Shown piece after piece: positions 11,689 through 24,053 of a stretch of DNA of 64,000 nt. The stretch is from assembly GCA_037576215.1 (NCBI GenBank), contig JBANDB010000016.1:186001-250000 (forward strand), in the 5' to 3' direction. The notes beneath the pieces were generated by a model. The model was not told where the DNA came from and did no database searches. It saw nothing but the letters and a program-made list of their open reading frames with translations. A program made the translations under genes and the position numbers. Position 1 is the stretch's first letter; each line of letters opens with the position of its first letter. This DNA is from Armillaria gallica (taxonomy: Eukaryota; Basidiomycota; Agaricomycetes; Agaricales; Physalacriaceae).

Positions 11689-13674
11689 GAGTCCTATGAA
11701 TATAGGTTTCTTCGGTCATTATACCAACCTGGGATCCAATTTTTGATCGTCCAACATGGCATTTGCCGCCGCATTCTACCTGGCTTTGCCGTGGGAACTT
11801 TGTGGCAAGATTCATCAATTTCCTGGGATTCTTTTCCCTTTCTTATCACCAGCTGCTTTCCTTCATGCTTTGATGAACCATCGTCACCGCTGGCGACGAC
11901 GACAGCGATTCCCTTCATGCTCGATGCTTTAATCTATACTTAAAATTTAAATTGCCTTCTCCAAGATTTAACAGCTAGCCAGCGATGTCGCCATCAATGC
12001 TCCTCTATTCTTGGCCATAGAGACAGTCAGCAAAGACGTGAAATGGAATGAATACAAACTTTCAATAGCGCCAGGCACAATACCTCTGCTTATCTCTGCT
12101 TGACACTCTCCAAATTCCCCCCCTTCAAGTCTATTATTTCCTCTCAGTATCGGATTCACTGGTTCCCTTTGTGAGTGCGACTTTGCTACAAAAAACTGGT
12201 CGCAACGCATCCCTTCGAGCCTGAAACAGCGGAGAACTGATTACACAGCTTTAAAATGAACACTCATTGTGTTGTACAGGCCTTCCGATCGCCCTTGAAG
12301 CCTGAGCACATTCTCGTTTATAGGGTCCATCCGGTGTCATCATCAGCAGCGTCAGAGCGACTACACACTCGGAACTGCGTCTAATCTCCATGTGCTCCCT
12401 ACTTCTCTATAAACCTCAAGCCAGCTCTGTTTCCCACTGTTGCCACATCGCTTCCCACCAGTCCCTCTGCTGTATCTTCCCTTTTGCCCACATCCTATTT
12501 CTATTCCTTGTATCCTCCACATCCTACTCTCTCCATTATAGCAAGATGCCTTCCTGAGGAAAGCCCCACCACCCCACCCATGTCGAGGTTCTTGGTAGAG
12601 TCGGTTGGCGGCGAGGCAATCGGAGTGTTATGTGCTTAAATCTGCATTCATAGTCAGGTGTGACCTTTGAGCCAGGAGGAAGGTCTTTGGGTGATGCACA
12701 CATGCGGTAACGCGAGTTGAACCATGCCACTTGAGACGATAACTGCTCCTTACTGTCCCACTCTGTTTTGGGCTGGATGTGCGATGGAGACCATTCTCTC
12801 ATACCATGACTTCGATGGTATGTTAAGGTTACCATTTTTAACTGTCCCTCGATGACATTTTTTCTAGCAGTCAAGGATGCCCATCCGTTTGCGGGGTTTG
12901 AACCCCTGGAGAAAAGGGCAGAATTACCCTTGGAGCTGGTACTGACAAAGAGTGACACAGCTATCTGTCTTGGTGGGAGAATCTGTCATTACAAGGGCTG
13001 TAAAATTGCATGGCAGACATCATCTACTAACAGGTAAGAAGGGTATATCATCATGTTGGCAGTAATCTGACGACCGAAGCAGAAATTGACACTGGAAAAT
13101 GAAACAGGCACCTATAAAAGTTTGGAGTTTGTTCCTGCCAGTCTTCGTGTCTGAATTTAGTGAAGGTTTCCCCTTGCCTGACAACGCTACTCATAACGAG
13201 TGAAATAGCTATGCCAGTCAAAGGACTTAACATAGAGATAAAGGTCAGCAATGTACAAAGTCTGCCAATGGATAGCCAAGTTGAAGGTCCATTTATTTCA
13301 CCGCCGCCAGGGAATGAGCAGAGACAGCTGTCATCTACTGTTGGATTCTGACATAAATCTGATGAAGAGAACAAAGAACAAAGTCAAGGTCAAAGAAATA
13401 GGTATCCCAAAGGTGACGAGTTTTTGTCATTTTTCTGTCTAGTAACATTGGCAATAGCTTTTGTCTTGACTGACAGATGCCTCGTTCGAAGGATCCAGCA
13501 TTGAAGGAAATGCTGAATACGAGCGAAATCACACAGGTCTGCTTCACATCCACCTGTTCTGACCTAAACCTGACAATAAAAGCAGAAAATGGCATCTCCA
13601 AAGGTGCGCAGAGGAAAAACGAAGAGCATAGGGCTCGGTTCCTGCCACTCAAATGTGGTGGCCATCAAATGCTA
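11689..13674. mobile_element. Insertion of unknown type, about 2 kb, in intron 3 of 4HB copy D
   Basis: The sequence is absent from the same intron in all other family copies. The flanks carry GTAATTCC (11,681-11,688) and GTATTTCC (13,675-13,682), a possible 8-base duplication with one mismatch. I see no clear inverted ends. Open frames inside (12,536-12,958 minus; 13,477-13,740 plus, which runs into exon 4) resemble no family I know. It may itself be composite. Confidence 0.4.
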
Positions 13675-14795
13675 GTATTTCCACTTCCAGATTTTTCGTG
13701 CCACATCTCATTGTCTGCTGCAGATCCATTCACTGGGTGACTGCCATTTGGAGGTTATGCAGATGCACAGCCTGCTGAAAAATGGTATGGCTCCAGCTGT
13801 TGTGCATCACCCAGAGGAGTTCGTTTTCTGAATCCCCAAAAAGCCTGTTGCAATCGCTGCACTTTTTTTTTTTAACCCTGGTCTGAAGGGCTTCTCACCA
13901 ACCTGAAACCCCACTCATGCTTTCTATTAATAGCTTTACTGTTCCAGTATAGATATAGACTTAATTCATTCTCACGTACATCTAAAGTTCAATGCACTTC
14001 TTTCGCAGCTCATATGGAAGGTGTAAAATTGCTGTTTTACTGATATAAGACAGTAACTGGCAGGGAATTAATTTGAGCCAGGCACTAACAATTACGTTTC
14101 AACCATTGGTATGGTCATTTGTCAGTGAACTGGGACACTTGGCTGAAGGGTAAGTAGAGAGAGGGTCATTTCCACCCATTCGGCTACTAGGAGCTTTCAG
14201 TGTGGCCATGTTAAGATACGTCTCTTTCCATGGCATCTATGACCATATCTCATATGGACAGAAAGCCAAGATCTAAATTCTGGCTCGATAGCATATTACT
14301 CATCACACCTTCTTACAATACTTACCCCTTGACTGGCACCAGCAAATCAAGCTAGGAGGTTAGGGTAGTGAATATGCCCTTTGCCAGAATCAAAATGTGG
14401 AGAGGAACATTTCCTACATGGCATTGTTTACTTTCAAAGGAGTCGTAGACTATCCCTGTCTGGCACTGAACACTCTGCAGCTGAGGCCTGTGACTCATAA
14501 TTATTTGCGAATTATTGGTTCACTTGTAATAGATACAGATACAAGTTCCATGAGTAAGTAATAGAGATGGCTTGTTGTTACTACTTATCACATGCTATCC
14601 CTTCTATAAATCCAAGCACAGGGATACTTGGATCCAGAATCCATTGATCCCTCTTTTGATGCTGTTTCCTTTATGTTTTGCATCTCAGCGAGGATGCGGA
14701 GTATCTCAATAAGCACCAACATGCTGTCCCCTGGTATGTGGATCTACAGCATGTAAGGGGCCAGACCATTGCAAAGCAAAACAAAGTACGCATAC

Positions 14796-15277
14796 CAAGA
14801 AGTCCATCTTCAAGTCATCGACGCGTTTCTTGTAACCTTGGAACTTCTTGGTATTAAGAAAGCCCTGCTATGTTTGGACTGCATCTTTTCTATGCTGGTG
14901 AGATGACCATTAGCTGTGGAGAAAATACAGTATGGGTCCAGGAGAACCGTAACTGACCCTTCCATCTCTGCACCAATGTCCTGGAAATAGGTTGCTTCTC
15001 GCTCCCCATGTATATGGACAAGGGTTTGGGTAATGAAGGACTGTATCCGTAATGCTGTGGCACAGCTCCTTCACATTTGTCCTCTTCTTAGTCCTTTGCT
15101 TTCTTATATTGACATCCCAGAGTCAGGGACAAGAATTACACCCATTGGCAAAAGCGGCATACATACCATGAGTAGCCCTATGATGGCTACAGCGAGCTTG
15201 GTGAACCTCTCAACCTACGGTATACCAGAAGCCTCAATGAGACTGGCAACTTGGAGAAAGGCATTGAGAGTGTGCAT
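14796..15277 (-). pseudogene. 4HB-family pseudogene (copy E)
   Basis: Exon 1 (15277-15167) encodes FLQVASLIEASGIP, then an in-frame TAG (15,215-15,217) at the conserved Tyr codon. The same TAG is present in the 62-kb copy, so the stop is older than the duplication. Exon 2 keeps NVKELCHSITDTV then shifts frame. Exon 3 is truncated but ends with KRVDDLKMDFL at a GT donor (14,796). Confidence 0.65.
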
Positions 15278-16524
15278 GGTGACGTGTGCTTGAAAATGTA
15301 TGTGCTGTAGAGGGCTGTAGAGGGTGGGCGTCAATCATCACAGTGATATAGAAATGTGCCCGTATAGCTCTAAGATGATTCTAGACCTGTGTCATGTGAA
15401 GGCATACCAAATCTGGTGTTATATGGAACGCGAAGAGGAATAAGCTCTGTTCCAGAAAGTAGACCACTGAGAGTGTGTAGCTTCTTGTACAAACCTGAAA
15501 GATGATGTCAATGCTGAACTCAGTGTCCTGAGATTTGAGAGGCTGCCTTTTAGGCTTCAAATAGGGCAAGCAATAGTGCCAATTAACAATATATGCATAA
15601 TGTGTCTAAAGGAGCACACAAACTGTGCACTAGAACTCTCCACACCATGGTAGATCTGCTGGATCCAATTACCAAAGATATGTGACTCATGCTGTATCAA
15701 CCGATGTATCGATGTAAGAATTAATATTAACGGTATCGACTTCATGGTCTGCACTGGGAATTATTGATTCGAATGTCCCAGGAATCAGGACACCTCTTTG
15801 GATTACCTCAGATACATAGTTGACTGATGATAAATTAATCAGGCCTACCTTCGAATGGCACAGGCTGTCCAGCAGAGGCATATAGAGCAAGGCTGAGGAA
15901 CAAAATCCAGATGGGAGAAATCATAAGTACCTGGACAGAATCGCAATGTGAGTAAATATCAGCCAGCAGATAACGGAAGGCTGTTATGATGATGGGTACT
16001 CACCGACAACTACTGACCAATTCGAGAACGATGAAGCAATGGGTTTGGGGCTTGGGGCTGCTGGCAGTGCTATCGCATGTGGCAATGATAGCAATCCTTA
16101 GTTGAGAGGCCCATGATCACCGAGTTTATTGTTAATGACTGGCGGGATGCTTTATGGTTCACATATGGGAATGGGATTGCCCTGATCAACATTTGAAGGG
16201 AAAGACCATTGCAAGTCAATGTTGTCGAATCAAACTTGAGGACTAGTGTGATGATGTAGATGAGCATGCAACAGCAGAGTCCAATGATTTCCAGCCTCCA
16301 GGAGACTTGTTTGCTCTAGTTGCCTGATTCATTTTGTGATAATGAGCAAAAGTCAGTGTTTGGTTTTATTTGTTATGTGATGTATGGAGTCATTTTGGCA
16401 GGGAGTATCACATCTACTACAATAGAAGTGCATCAAGGGTCAAAAAAGATCACACAGAAAGTAATCGTCATATGAGACCAAGTCATGGTGGAGGCAGGAT
16501 CCACTTGGTTATCTGGCCTGATGA

Positions 16525-17828
16525 CATCAGGAAAGTGCATTTACCCTTGGTAGTAACCAGTATACTACTGTAGGCCATCAGAGTTACTGGTGTCTACAGA
16601 GTGTTACGGTAGACACTGGTAGTCATCCAATCTTACAATAGCCAAGGATAGTATACAATAAAAATCTATGGTTACTATAGTACATTCATTTTACCAGTGT
16701 CTACTAGTAGCTACCTTGGGAATGTACTAACTGACTGTTGTAAAACAGGGGATCAGTTCATTCCCAGTATGTACATGTGCAGTGTCGAGCCAATAGTATT
16801 GCACTTGGCTGAGCTCTGCAAACACATGAGGATGTACACTACTGTACCTACTTTTATACTAAAAGACTATTTACTAGAATCTTCTATACATTTCCTATAT
16901 CTTCTTCCTTAATCAGCAAGATCGGCATGATGCTGGATTGCCATATTCCAACACTGACTGGCTCAAGTTCCGAGTCCAGGTCATAGTGACTCGGAGTCGG
17001 TGAGGCTGGCGAGAGATTACAAGTCCATTTCAAACTCCGATCAAAATGCCAAGCTACGTTGCCCTTGAACTATTCTTCAACCTGCCACCCTCCGCTATCA
17101 TCTCTCCTGCTACATCTCAGAGTGGCCTCAACATTTACCTGACATTTGGAGCATCATATTCTTATTACAACTGAATACCTGTCCCATCCTCAAGCTCTGC
17201 TTTTGACCTTGCAATGTCAACATCTCCACAATTGCAATTTTCCTTATAGGCTGAAGCTTCGAGGTTAGTGGTTGATCGAACTGGCACAGTTCAGGTGAGC
17301 CTTTCCTGGCCTATTTTTTTCTTGTAATTAATATGTGCTATTGCAGTATGCCCTGTAGTGTTGAGCGCTGTCTGAGGACTGAGGTGTTAGGTCTTGCTGG
17401 GGAGTGTTGTACTAGCTACATAATGTCACAATGGTGTGTACTGATTATCAGACTCTTTTCTGCTCAGCTGCTAATCTCGATTTTCTAGATCATTTATCTA
17501 CTCAAGTGTCCATGTCTGTCAAGCTTCGAACTGGGGAAAGTGAGAGTGATGACTAGGATAGCGGCAGATTATGTATATAATGTACTTCATAGCACGTTAA
17601 TGAATATAATTTCATTCTGTAATATCCTAAAATTACATGGTGGCAACTGTAAATAGAATATCCCCGAGGCTAGTACAGTAGTAGTATGGCTATGGTAGAC
17701 TCTGGTAGACACTTGCCATGTCTACCAGTGTCTACAGTAAAGGGGGACATTGTTATTGGGGCTATGACACCTATCTGGGCTATTGATGGCTATGTATGGT
17801 GACATAGCATCTATCCATTTTCCTGATG
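16525..17828. mobile_element. Inverted-repeat element, 1,304 bp, with subterminal GTGTCTAC/GTAGACAC repeats
   Basis: Present here but absent at the paralogous sites near 33,290 and 63,607, which read straight across. The ends are CATCAGGAAAGTG and, read inward from the right, CATCAGGAAAATG. With these ends the flanking duplication is only GA (16,523-16,524 and 17,829-17,830), consistent with both empty sites. About 50-170 bases in from each end are several GTGTCTAC/GTAGACAC motifs in hairpin pairs, the layout expected of transposase-binding subterminal repeats. There is no convincing coding frame, so it is non-autonomous. The superfamily is unassigned. Confidence 0.65.
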
Positions 17829-18224
17829 GAGAAATCGATGGCATGGGAACCCTTGGAACTTTTGATCCCAGTGCCTTTCTCACTTTCTTGCACTTCCCCC
17901 ACGTCGATAATCAAGCCATCCCAGGTCATGCACCCAGACTGCCTTGCTGATGCTATTGTCTACAGGTCACTGAAGGTTCGCTTGTGTACTCCAACATTTC
18001 CCCTGATTCTTTTGAGCAGGCAGCTCAATGGGCTGGATAGGCAGGACTTGAGCTGAAGCTGAAGGAGTGAGCAAGAGGCATTGTCTTTTCTTGGTGGAAC
18101 CTAGATTCACCATCTGGTTGCCTATATGCATCGGCTATCACACATCCATTAAGGTGCATCACCCTGCCTGCAGACTTGTTTTCATTTTGACTTTGTTGAC
18201 AGAAGAACTGCCTACTTCTTTGCC

Positions 18225-18785
18225 TTGGGACAACATCTGTCACGGATTGATACATGTCCACCATCGCCAGCTCATTGTAAGGCCTCAAGTGCTGATGCAG
18301 TCTTATCCGCACTCTGCGGCACTTTATATCGTCTCCCATTGTTAGTCTTCCCAAGGACCGCCACATTCTTCACGTCCATCTATTACCGCTGCAAGTGTAT
18401 GCAATTGGGACAAGGTCCGAGAGGGAGGAGGAAGTTGAGCTGGCACCTGAGTATATGCTGGGTCTATCTCCACGAGGAGTAGTAGCAGGGTATGCTGCAG
18501 CATATCTCGACCCGCTTGCTGTGGAGGCTATTCAAGTTTCACTATTAGCAGTGAGATGAGCTTTGGAAGGGGCTCAATTGGGATGCAAGGTATAGCGGAT
18601 GGTATAACTCGGTGGATGGGTCCGCATGGATGGCACTGGAGTGGCAGATGCTCTTGGAAATGGACGCAAGACCATTGGTCATGTGTGTGGGAGATAAGGG
18701 AATGACCAGAGATGGAGACTGGTCTATCAGAATGTGGAGGGTTAGTACAATAGGTAGGTGGTGCTGGAGAGGTTGAAGTATGCAT
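18225..18785 (+). pseudogene. BTB-domain gene remnant (copy 3)
   Basis: Fragments in shifting frames: SSADAVLSALCGTLYRLPLL, then FPRTATFFTSIYYRC (start of a BTB fold), and further on VDGSAWMALEWQMLLEMDAR, equivalent to the C-terminal part of the 8.4- and 37-kb copies. The frame is broken several times. The downstream flank to about 19,050 matches the flanks of the other BTB copies. Confidence 0.5.
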
Positions 18786-18859
18786 TACCTTATACGGTAT
18801 GAAGACAGACGAGGTTAGGGCTATTCTTTTATCGTTTGGGTTTTGCTAATGGTACTCTT

Positions 18860-20504
18860 GCATAGCGTACTTGTAGCAGGCGCACCAAAGAAGTGAACAC
18901 AGTTCTGACGAATGCCAGCACAATGTCTTTCCTTCGTTGCTGTTGCCTTAGAATATATGTATGATTGCGTCAAAGTGAGCAACGTTTCGTTACAACGCCC
19001 TGGAACACACATTTGACAGACACTGTCAATAATGTCTATTACATTCCAAATGTTAATTTCGGTCAATAAACTGCCTGCTGCATAGGAACAAAATTTATTG
19101 TAAGTTTTGGAGAACAAGTATGACCTAATTACTAGTATACAAGCTATACTGAGGTTACAAAGTGTGGATGTGAACCTGGCGATATCAATATACACCTCAA
19201 GAGATAACAGCATTTTGACTGTTTGTGAATACCGATGCCTGCGCTTTGTGATATTTTCAACTGAACCTCCGTGGCTTGCAAGGATAGCGCTCGCTTCTGA
19301 CTAGAATTGCTGTCATGTTTCGACCAGACTTACAGGTACTTATCTGGAACTCTGACACACTCTACACATTGAGGATCTATAGAGTACAAATACTAGAACA
19401 GGATCCCAAGGATGAACTCAGATCATCTCAACATTATGCACGACCCCAAAGGGCTCCCTTACTTGCATGGATCGTGTTTAGATGCCGCAAATCTGGAGAA
19501 CAGGAGTACTCCCATATGCCCTCTTTGGCAACGCCTAAGCTCACAATTCTATTTGTGAGATGTCGTCATGCCTAAAGTATAGTCCTGAGTAGATGGTGTT
19601 TGAAATCAACTCAGCTGTCTGTAAGAACTAACGTTGGCTCATTGATTACCTTGTAGAAGCCACGTGTTCTGGTGCAACTCTCTTCTACGTTGATCCAGGT
19701 GGGTGGGGATGCTGTGCCTTCAGATGCCTCTGCTCAATATCGACACGACAGCACTGAATCAGCGATTCCAAATATATAGATGGCTTATTGCAGCTTTCGC
19801 GACCGTGCATTCATGATCTTACAGCTTTTACGCTATATTCTTCCCTTGTCATGTATTGTGATGGATGGCCACTGTCTCTGGACAGCTGTAATTGATGCCT
19901 ACCATTCCACTTTGATTCTCATAATCAGCTTGAGCTTATATGATTACACCCCTCCAAGATATTTTCCAGATACACTTTCTTTATTCCATCTGATCAACAC
20001 CGGGCTTGGAGAAGGTTTGATGAAAGGGCTGTAGCGATGCTCACTCATCATCAACACCAAATCAACACCACAACTTGCAAGCTAATAATTACCCAAAGGC
20101 AATGTAGAATGGCACCTGGCAAATGCCTCGTATATACACTATTACACTGTTTTTGGACCATGAAGACAGTTTCTAAGATGGTGGTGTGAAAAATGTATTC
20201 TACATTATCTCCAGTACAACAACTCTCTGCTGAGCATCCGGATTCCAGAATGATCATTCTATTTTCATGATTGGCACATTATTTGCAGTGTTGGGGGCAG
20301 CTTTGTGGATTGCACAAGAGTGTTCATGTCCCAAATGTCTCAATATGATGATGATAACCGTAATAATATTCTATGGCAAAGAGGATGAATGGAGGTACAA
20401 CTTCAGCATGGAAGGCAAAAGCTTCTATTCAGCACAACACATAGTTACATGTGTTTTACATCACCTCCAGTCCCACACCAATTTGCTTAGCACAGGGCCT
20501 CCAG
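18860..20504. other. Spacer, no gene recognised
   Basis: The first 200 bases are BTB 3' flank. The remainder is CpG-poor with only short unassigned frames (19,315-19,575; 19,780-20,034) and no visible terminal repeats. Confidence 0.4.
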
Positions 20505-20858
20505 CTACAGCTGATAAAAAAAAAAGAAGACCGCATGCTTAGTGGCAATGCGTATTACGAATTCTCCATTTGGTGCTGTGTCTTCCTTGTTCCAGATCTC
20601 AGTCATGAGAAGGGTGGGATCCTGTTGTGTGTGCTGATTGATAAGCATCAACACACAATGAATCTACAGAAAGCCATTTTCAGAATGTTCTGCAGAAAAT
20701 TGAATGCAAAAGAGTACCAAAAAGTCTGTCTTCAGATCGTTGATGCAGATTCTATAATCCTGAATGGCCTCTTGGAGGTCTTTTGTTTTAAAGAAGCCCT
20801 TGATGCCGGTATGCTTGCGTTCAATTTCGCCCTTCAAGTCTTGGGCTAAGCTTGTCAG

Positions 20859-21063
20859 TAGACTCAAACCACTCCCCAGCTCGGTTGATGACAGTCAATC
20901 AACTAGAGAATAGGGACTGGAACATAATGATCGAGGGCTGGCATGGTCAAATTCTTTCCCACAATTTTTTTGGATTTCGAAAACTTTGGGTCACTGATTT
21001 TGAATTCGAGTATATAGAATTGTGAGGATTAAAAATACAAGATTCGTCATGTTTTTATTTTCT
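20859..21063 (+). repeat. Left terminal inverted repeat of the 7-kb element
   Basis: Pairs with 27,631-27,851. The best conserved part is the outer 105 bases. This copy has TG or CA at most positions where the right copy has CG. Confidence 0.85.
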
Positions 21064-21329
21064 TGATAGCTGGACTGTAGCTCCCGAAATAAATGGATTA
21101 GTGAAATAACCCCTATGGATTACCCTTTTTGGTCAGCGCCAGCGAAGCCATGTCTTTACCACAAGCCATTGCATCACTCCACCATCGTTGCTCTCTGCTG
21201 CGTCAAACACAACCTTATCTCTCTCATGTCATTGACAAGCCCCTACACTGCTTATTCCTGCTGAGGAGCTCCCCTTTTAACTTATAGTTCCATATACAAG
21301 TTCCTGGACATTCTCCTAAATGCAATGCA

Positions 21330-24045
21330 ATGTCTTTTGTTCCCGTCACCTCGCCTGACCCCCAGAAGCTCAACGAAACCAGAAGAATCCTCTGTGAAGT
21401 GTTTAATGTACCTGAACTCCACTCTTTTCAGGATGAAGCTAGGCAAAACATGTTAAAAGGCTTGGATACCATTGCAGATGCACCCACTGGGGCAGGTAAG
21501 ACTTTGTCATTTTTGTATGCGTTATTCTATCACTGGAGGCCTGGAGATATTCCAAACCCACAGACAGACAAGATTATCCTGGTCCTGTCCCTGCTTATCA
21601 GTCTTATGAAAGACCAGGTGAGTATGCACCTAATTGCCTCATTGTATCCTCCCAACCCTGTTCTGTCCAGGCTGCTCAGCTGAATGCACAAGGGGTACCT
21701 ACCATTGCTATTACTTCCAAATCTCCAGACATGGCACAAGACATGGAGGCTTGCAATTCTCTCCTTCTGGATCTGTGAACGTACTGACAGGCATTAGTAC
21801 AACAGTATGCCGGACAAAACAAGTATTGCGTTGTTCTTGTTGAACCTGAACTGTCAAGAAGACACAGTTCCAAGAGCTCATCCTCAGCAAGAAGCAATTC
21901 AAGCACAATATCATTGGGTATGTGGTTGATGAAGGACACTGTGTCAGTGAATACGGCAGAGATGATTTCCACCCAGATTACGCGACTGCTCCTGGGATCT
22001 TGCGTGGCCGTTTGCCTGGAGGACTTCCCATCCTTGTTGCATCAGCCACCATGCTGCCAGATGTGATTACCGATCCCACACATAAGGTTGGGCTAATGTC
22101 CGAGTGTCAAAGAATTGGGATCTCCAATGAAAAGCGCAACATTGCCCTTTCGGTCCGCCTCATTCAGCATGCAGGGGATTCTTATGCTGACCTCTTCACA
22201 CTCATACACCACAATGCTGCGATTCCCGATGACATCAACCAGACCATCATATATGTCAATGAGCATGCAGTTGCAGAACGCATTCAAGATTTCTTCCATG
22301 TCAATGCCAGTAAATTTCCACTGGAATCCTTCGAATTTTATCATTGGCATATTGACCAGAAGAGCAAGGATCGAATACAAGCTGGCCTAATTAGTGGGAG
22401 AATTCGTATTGTCATTAGTACTGACGTGTTAGGTCTGGTAAGTTCGGACTTCCTGGGTGAATAACCGTTGTTCATGTCCATCTGTCCTAGGGTGTTCATT
22501 ATCCACTGATTAGATGGGTTTTCCTCTGGCTTGCGCCATGGACAATGTGCTCTCTTGTTCAGAAGATCGGCCGCATACGAGGTAGTTCTGGAGAGGCAGT
22601 TTTGTATGTCACTGAAGCATACTATATGAAGCACCTTCAAGGATCTGAGAGCTCAGATGATGAGGACAACGAGGATAGTGATGCCAACAAGGGCGTTGAG
22701 GATGAGGACCCAGACCAAGACAGAGACTGCAATGACAGGAGCCCTATACAGGACGAGTTTCATGATGATGAGGACATGGATCAAGATCTGCCTGAGGATG
22801 GGAGGGACTACAATGCTGGAGGTGATGGTGAACATGGCGAACCAGTTTCTGACTCTGATTCTGAGAATGATGAACTGAATCAAACCATGGCACGGTCTCC
22901 TGTAAAAAGAAAACATCGGAAAGGAGTCAAGCAGCTATCTCCAATGGAAGTACAAGACCACCACTTTCTGTACCAATTCGTAGGCACCACCAAGTGCCGG
23001 CGGATCCCATGGAATGAGTCCTTCAAGAACAATGACAAGGGTAAGTTTGTTGCCATTTATCTCGGTGGTATGCTGCCTCTGACTTGACGTCAATTCAGCG
23101 ACAATTCCTGGACCACCACCTGATCCTCGATGCTGCAATAACTGCAACCCCGCTGAGTTTCCAGTGGACACTATCATTGTTACAGGAGATGGAAGACTAA
23201 AGAGTGGACAAAAAGCTAGGAGCTCAGAAGAGGTACATGATGCAGTTTGTGCGGCACTTTTGGTCTTGCGTGAGCACCTTGCAGTGCGACAGTTTGGACC
23301 AGATCAAGTATGGTTTACTGTAGAGTCAATCCTACAGGAATCTGTCATTGAGATCCTTGCACAGCGAGCTCCCTTGATCAATTCTGTTACGTCCATCGGT
23401 GACTATGTCAAATGGGCTTGGGCAGAGAAATACGGATCAGATGTCCTTATGGCGATCCAGCAGATTCTGTCGACATTTCCAGAAGACTCCACAGCAACCC
23501 AAGAGTGGCTCAGACAAGAGAAGGACCAGCGAGCTAAAGAGCAAGCACTAGCTGTCGATAATCATGACAAGATGCTGGATATATTCCGAGGGTGTGACTC
23601 TGTGGTTGATGCATTGACCTGGACCGACGACAAAGGCAAGGAATGCGCACGTATACAGCCATTTTTGCATGCTCCTAGTCACAGGGTGAGATTCATCTTG
23701 CAGTGCTGATGAGGCTGACTTATCACTCACTCTCAGCATCATCCTCAATACTATGAGATGTTCTGAGAGGAGGATGTCATTTCTGTTGCCAACATACGTG
23801 CAAACATCAAGTGATGAACTCATTACAAGTCAGTGGAAACATATTATCAAGACTGGTGCCGACTGTTTGACAATGCATGGGCATATAATGAGACTGATTC
23901 TGTGATATTTGAATCAGCTGATATCTTGCAGTCCAGCTTGGAAGTATATCTTCATGCTCAGCTTTCCAATACAGGTTTACCTGGTGCAGACGATGTTCGG
24001 ATGGCCATAGAGACACGCAAAGAGGATATCATTATGTATGACTAG
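21330..24045 (+). pseudogene. RecQ-like DEAD/DEAH helicase with C-terminal bromodomain, decayed
   Basis: Exons: 21330-21617, 21671-22437, 22491-23040, 23099-23685 and 23737-24045, with 50-60 base GT-AG introns. Superfamily 2 motifs in order: DAPTGAGKT (motif I), VVDEGHCVSEYG (motif II, DEGH rather than DEAH, with the RecQ-type HCVSxxG following), VASATM (III), STDVLGL (V) and LVQKIGRIRG (VI). Exon 3 continues into a very acidic linker, then a CCNNC motif and a helical region. Exon 5 encodes a bromodomain. Lesions: TGA at 21,776 and 21,785, a frameshift near 21,855-21,862, and TGA at 23,764, 23,812 and 23,815. The ATG at 21,330 is about 270 bases inside the left repeat. The full product would be about 830 residues. 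RecQ homologues unwind DNA; a role in the element's replication or repair is inference. Confidence 0.7.
23737..24045 (+). other. Bromodomain-encoding last exon of the helicase gene
   Basis: Reads HHPQYYEMF, SVANIRANI, HYKSVETYYQDWCRLFDNA, YNETDSVIFESA and TGLPGADD. This matches the order of a Snf2/Brahma-type bromodomain: the ZA-loop residues, the FNNARxYN-like block and the acidic tail. It is spliced in frame to exon 4 and ends at TAG 24,043-24,045, 8 bp before the opposing stop codon. Three in-frame TGA codons lie within it. Assignment to bromodomain is from motif recall. Confidence 0.6.
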
Positions 24046-24053
24046 CACGAAAT

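Larger units (their letters stand above)
10773..13831 (+). pseudogene. 4HB-family gene interrupted twice by insertions (copy D)
   Basis: Exon 1 (10773-10883), exon 2 (10942-11081) and exon 3 (from 11141) match the family exactly in size. Exon 3 is split by a hAT-type MITE at 11,199-11,588. Removing the MITE and one copy of its 8-base target duplication restores the standard 142-base exon, ending at 11,680 with GT. A second insertion of about 2 kb then sits in intron 3 (11,689 to about 13,674). Exon 4 is found at 13,724-13,831 and ends at a TGA where the 39-kb paralog has CGA. Before the insertions this was a full-length gene of the same type as the copy at 39.3 kb. Confidence 0.7.
13890..18860. 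repeat. Segmental duplication block 2, copy 1 (CpG-poor)
   Basis: Collinear with about 60,970-64,000 and, in its parts, with 35,110-35,520 and 31,600-33,700: spacer, minus-strand 4HB pseudogene, spacer, then BTB remnant. Differences from the 31.6-33.7 kb copy are mostly CG to TG or CA. Regions 13,890-14,790 and 15,280-16,520 hold no recognisable gene. Confidence 0.7.

Noticed and set aside
12890..12990. tRNA on the minus strand (GGTTCAAACCCC box and an AAGGG/CCCTT hairpin)
   Set aside because: No A box or acceptor stem at the right distance; the hairpin loop is eight bases.
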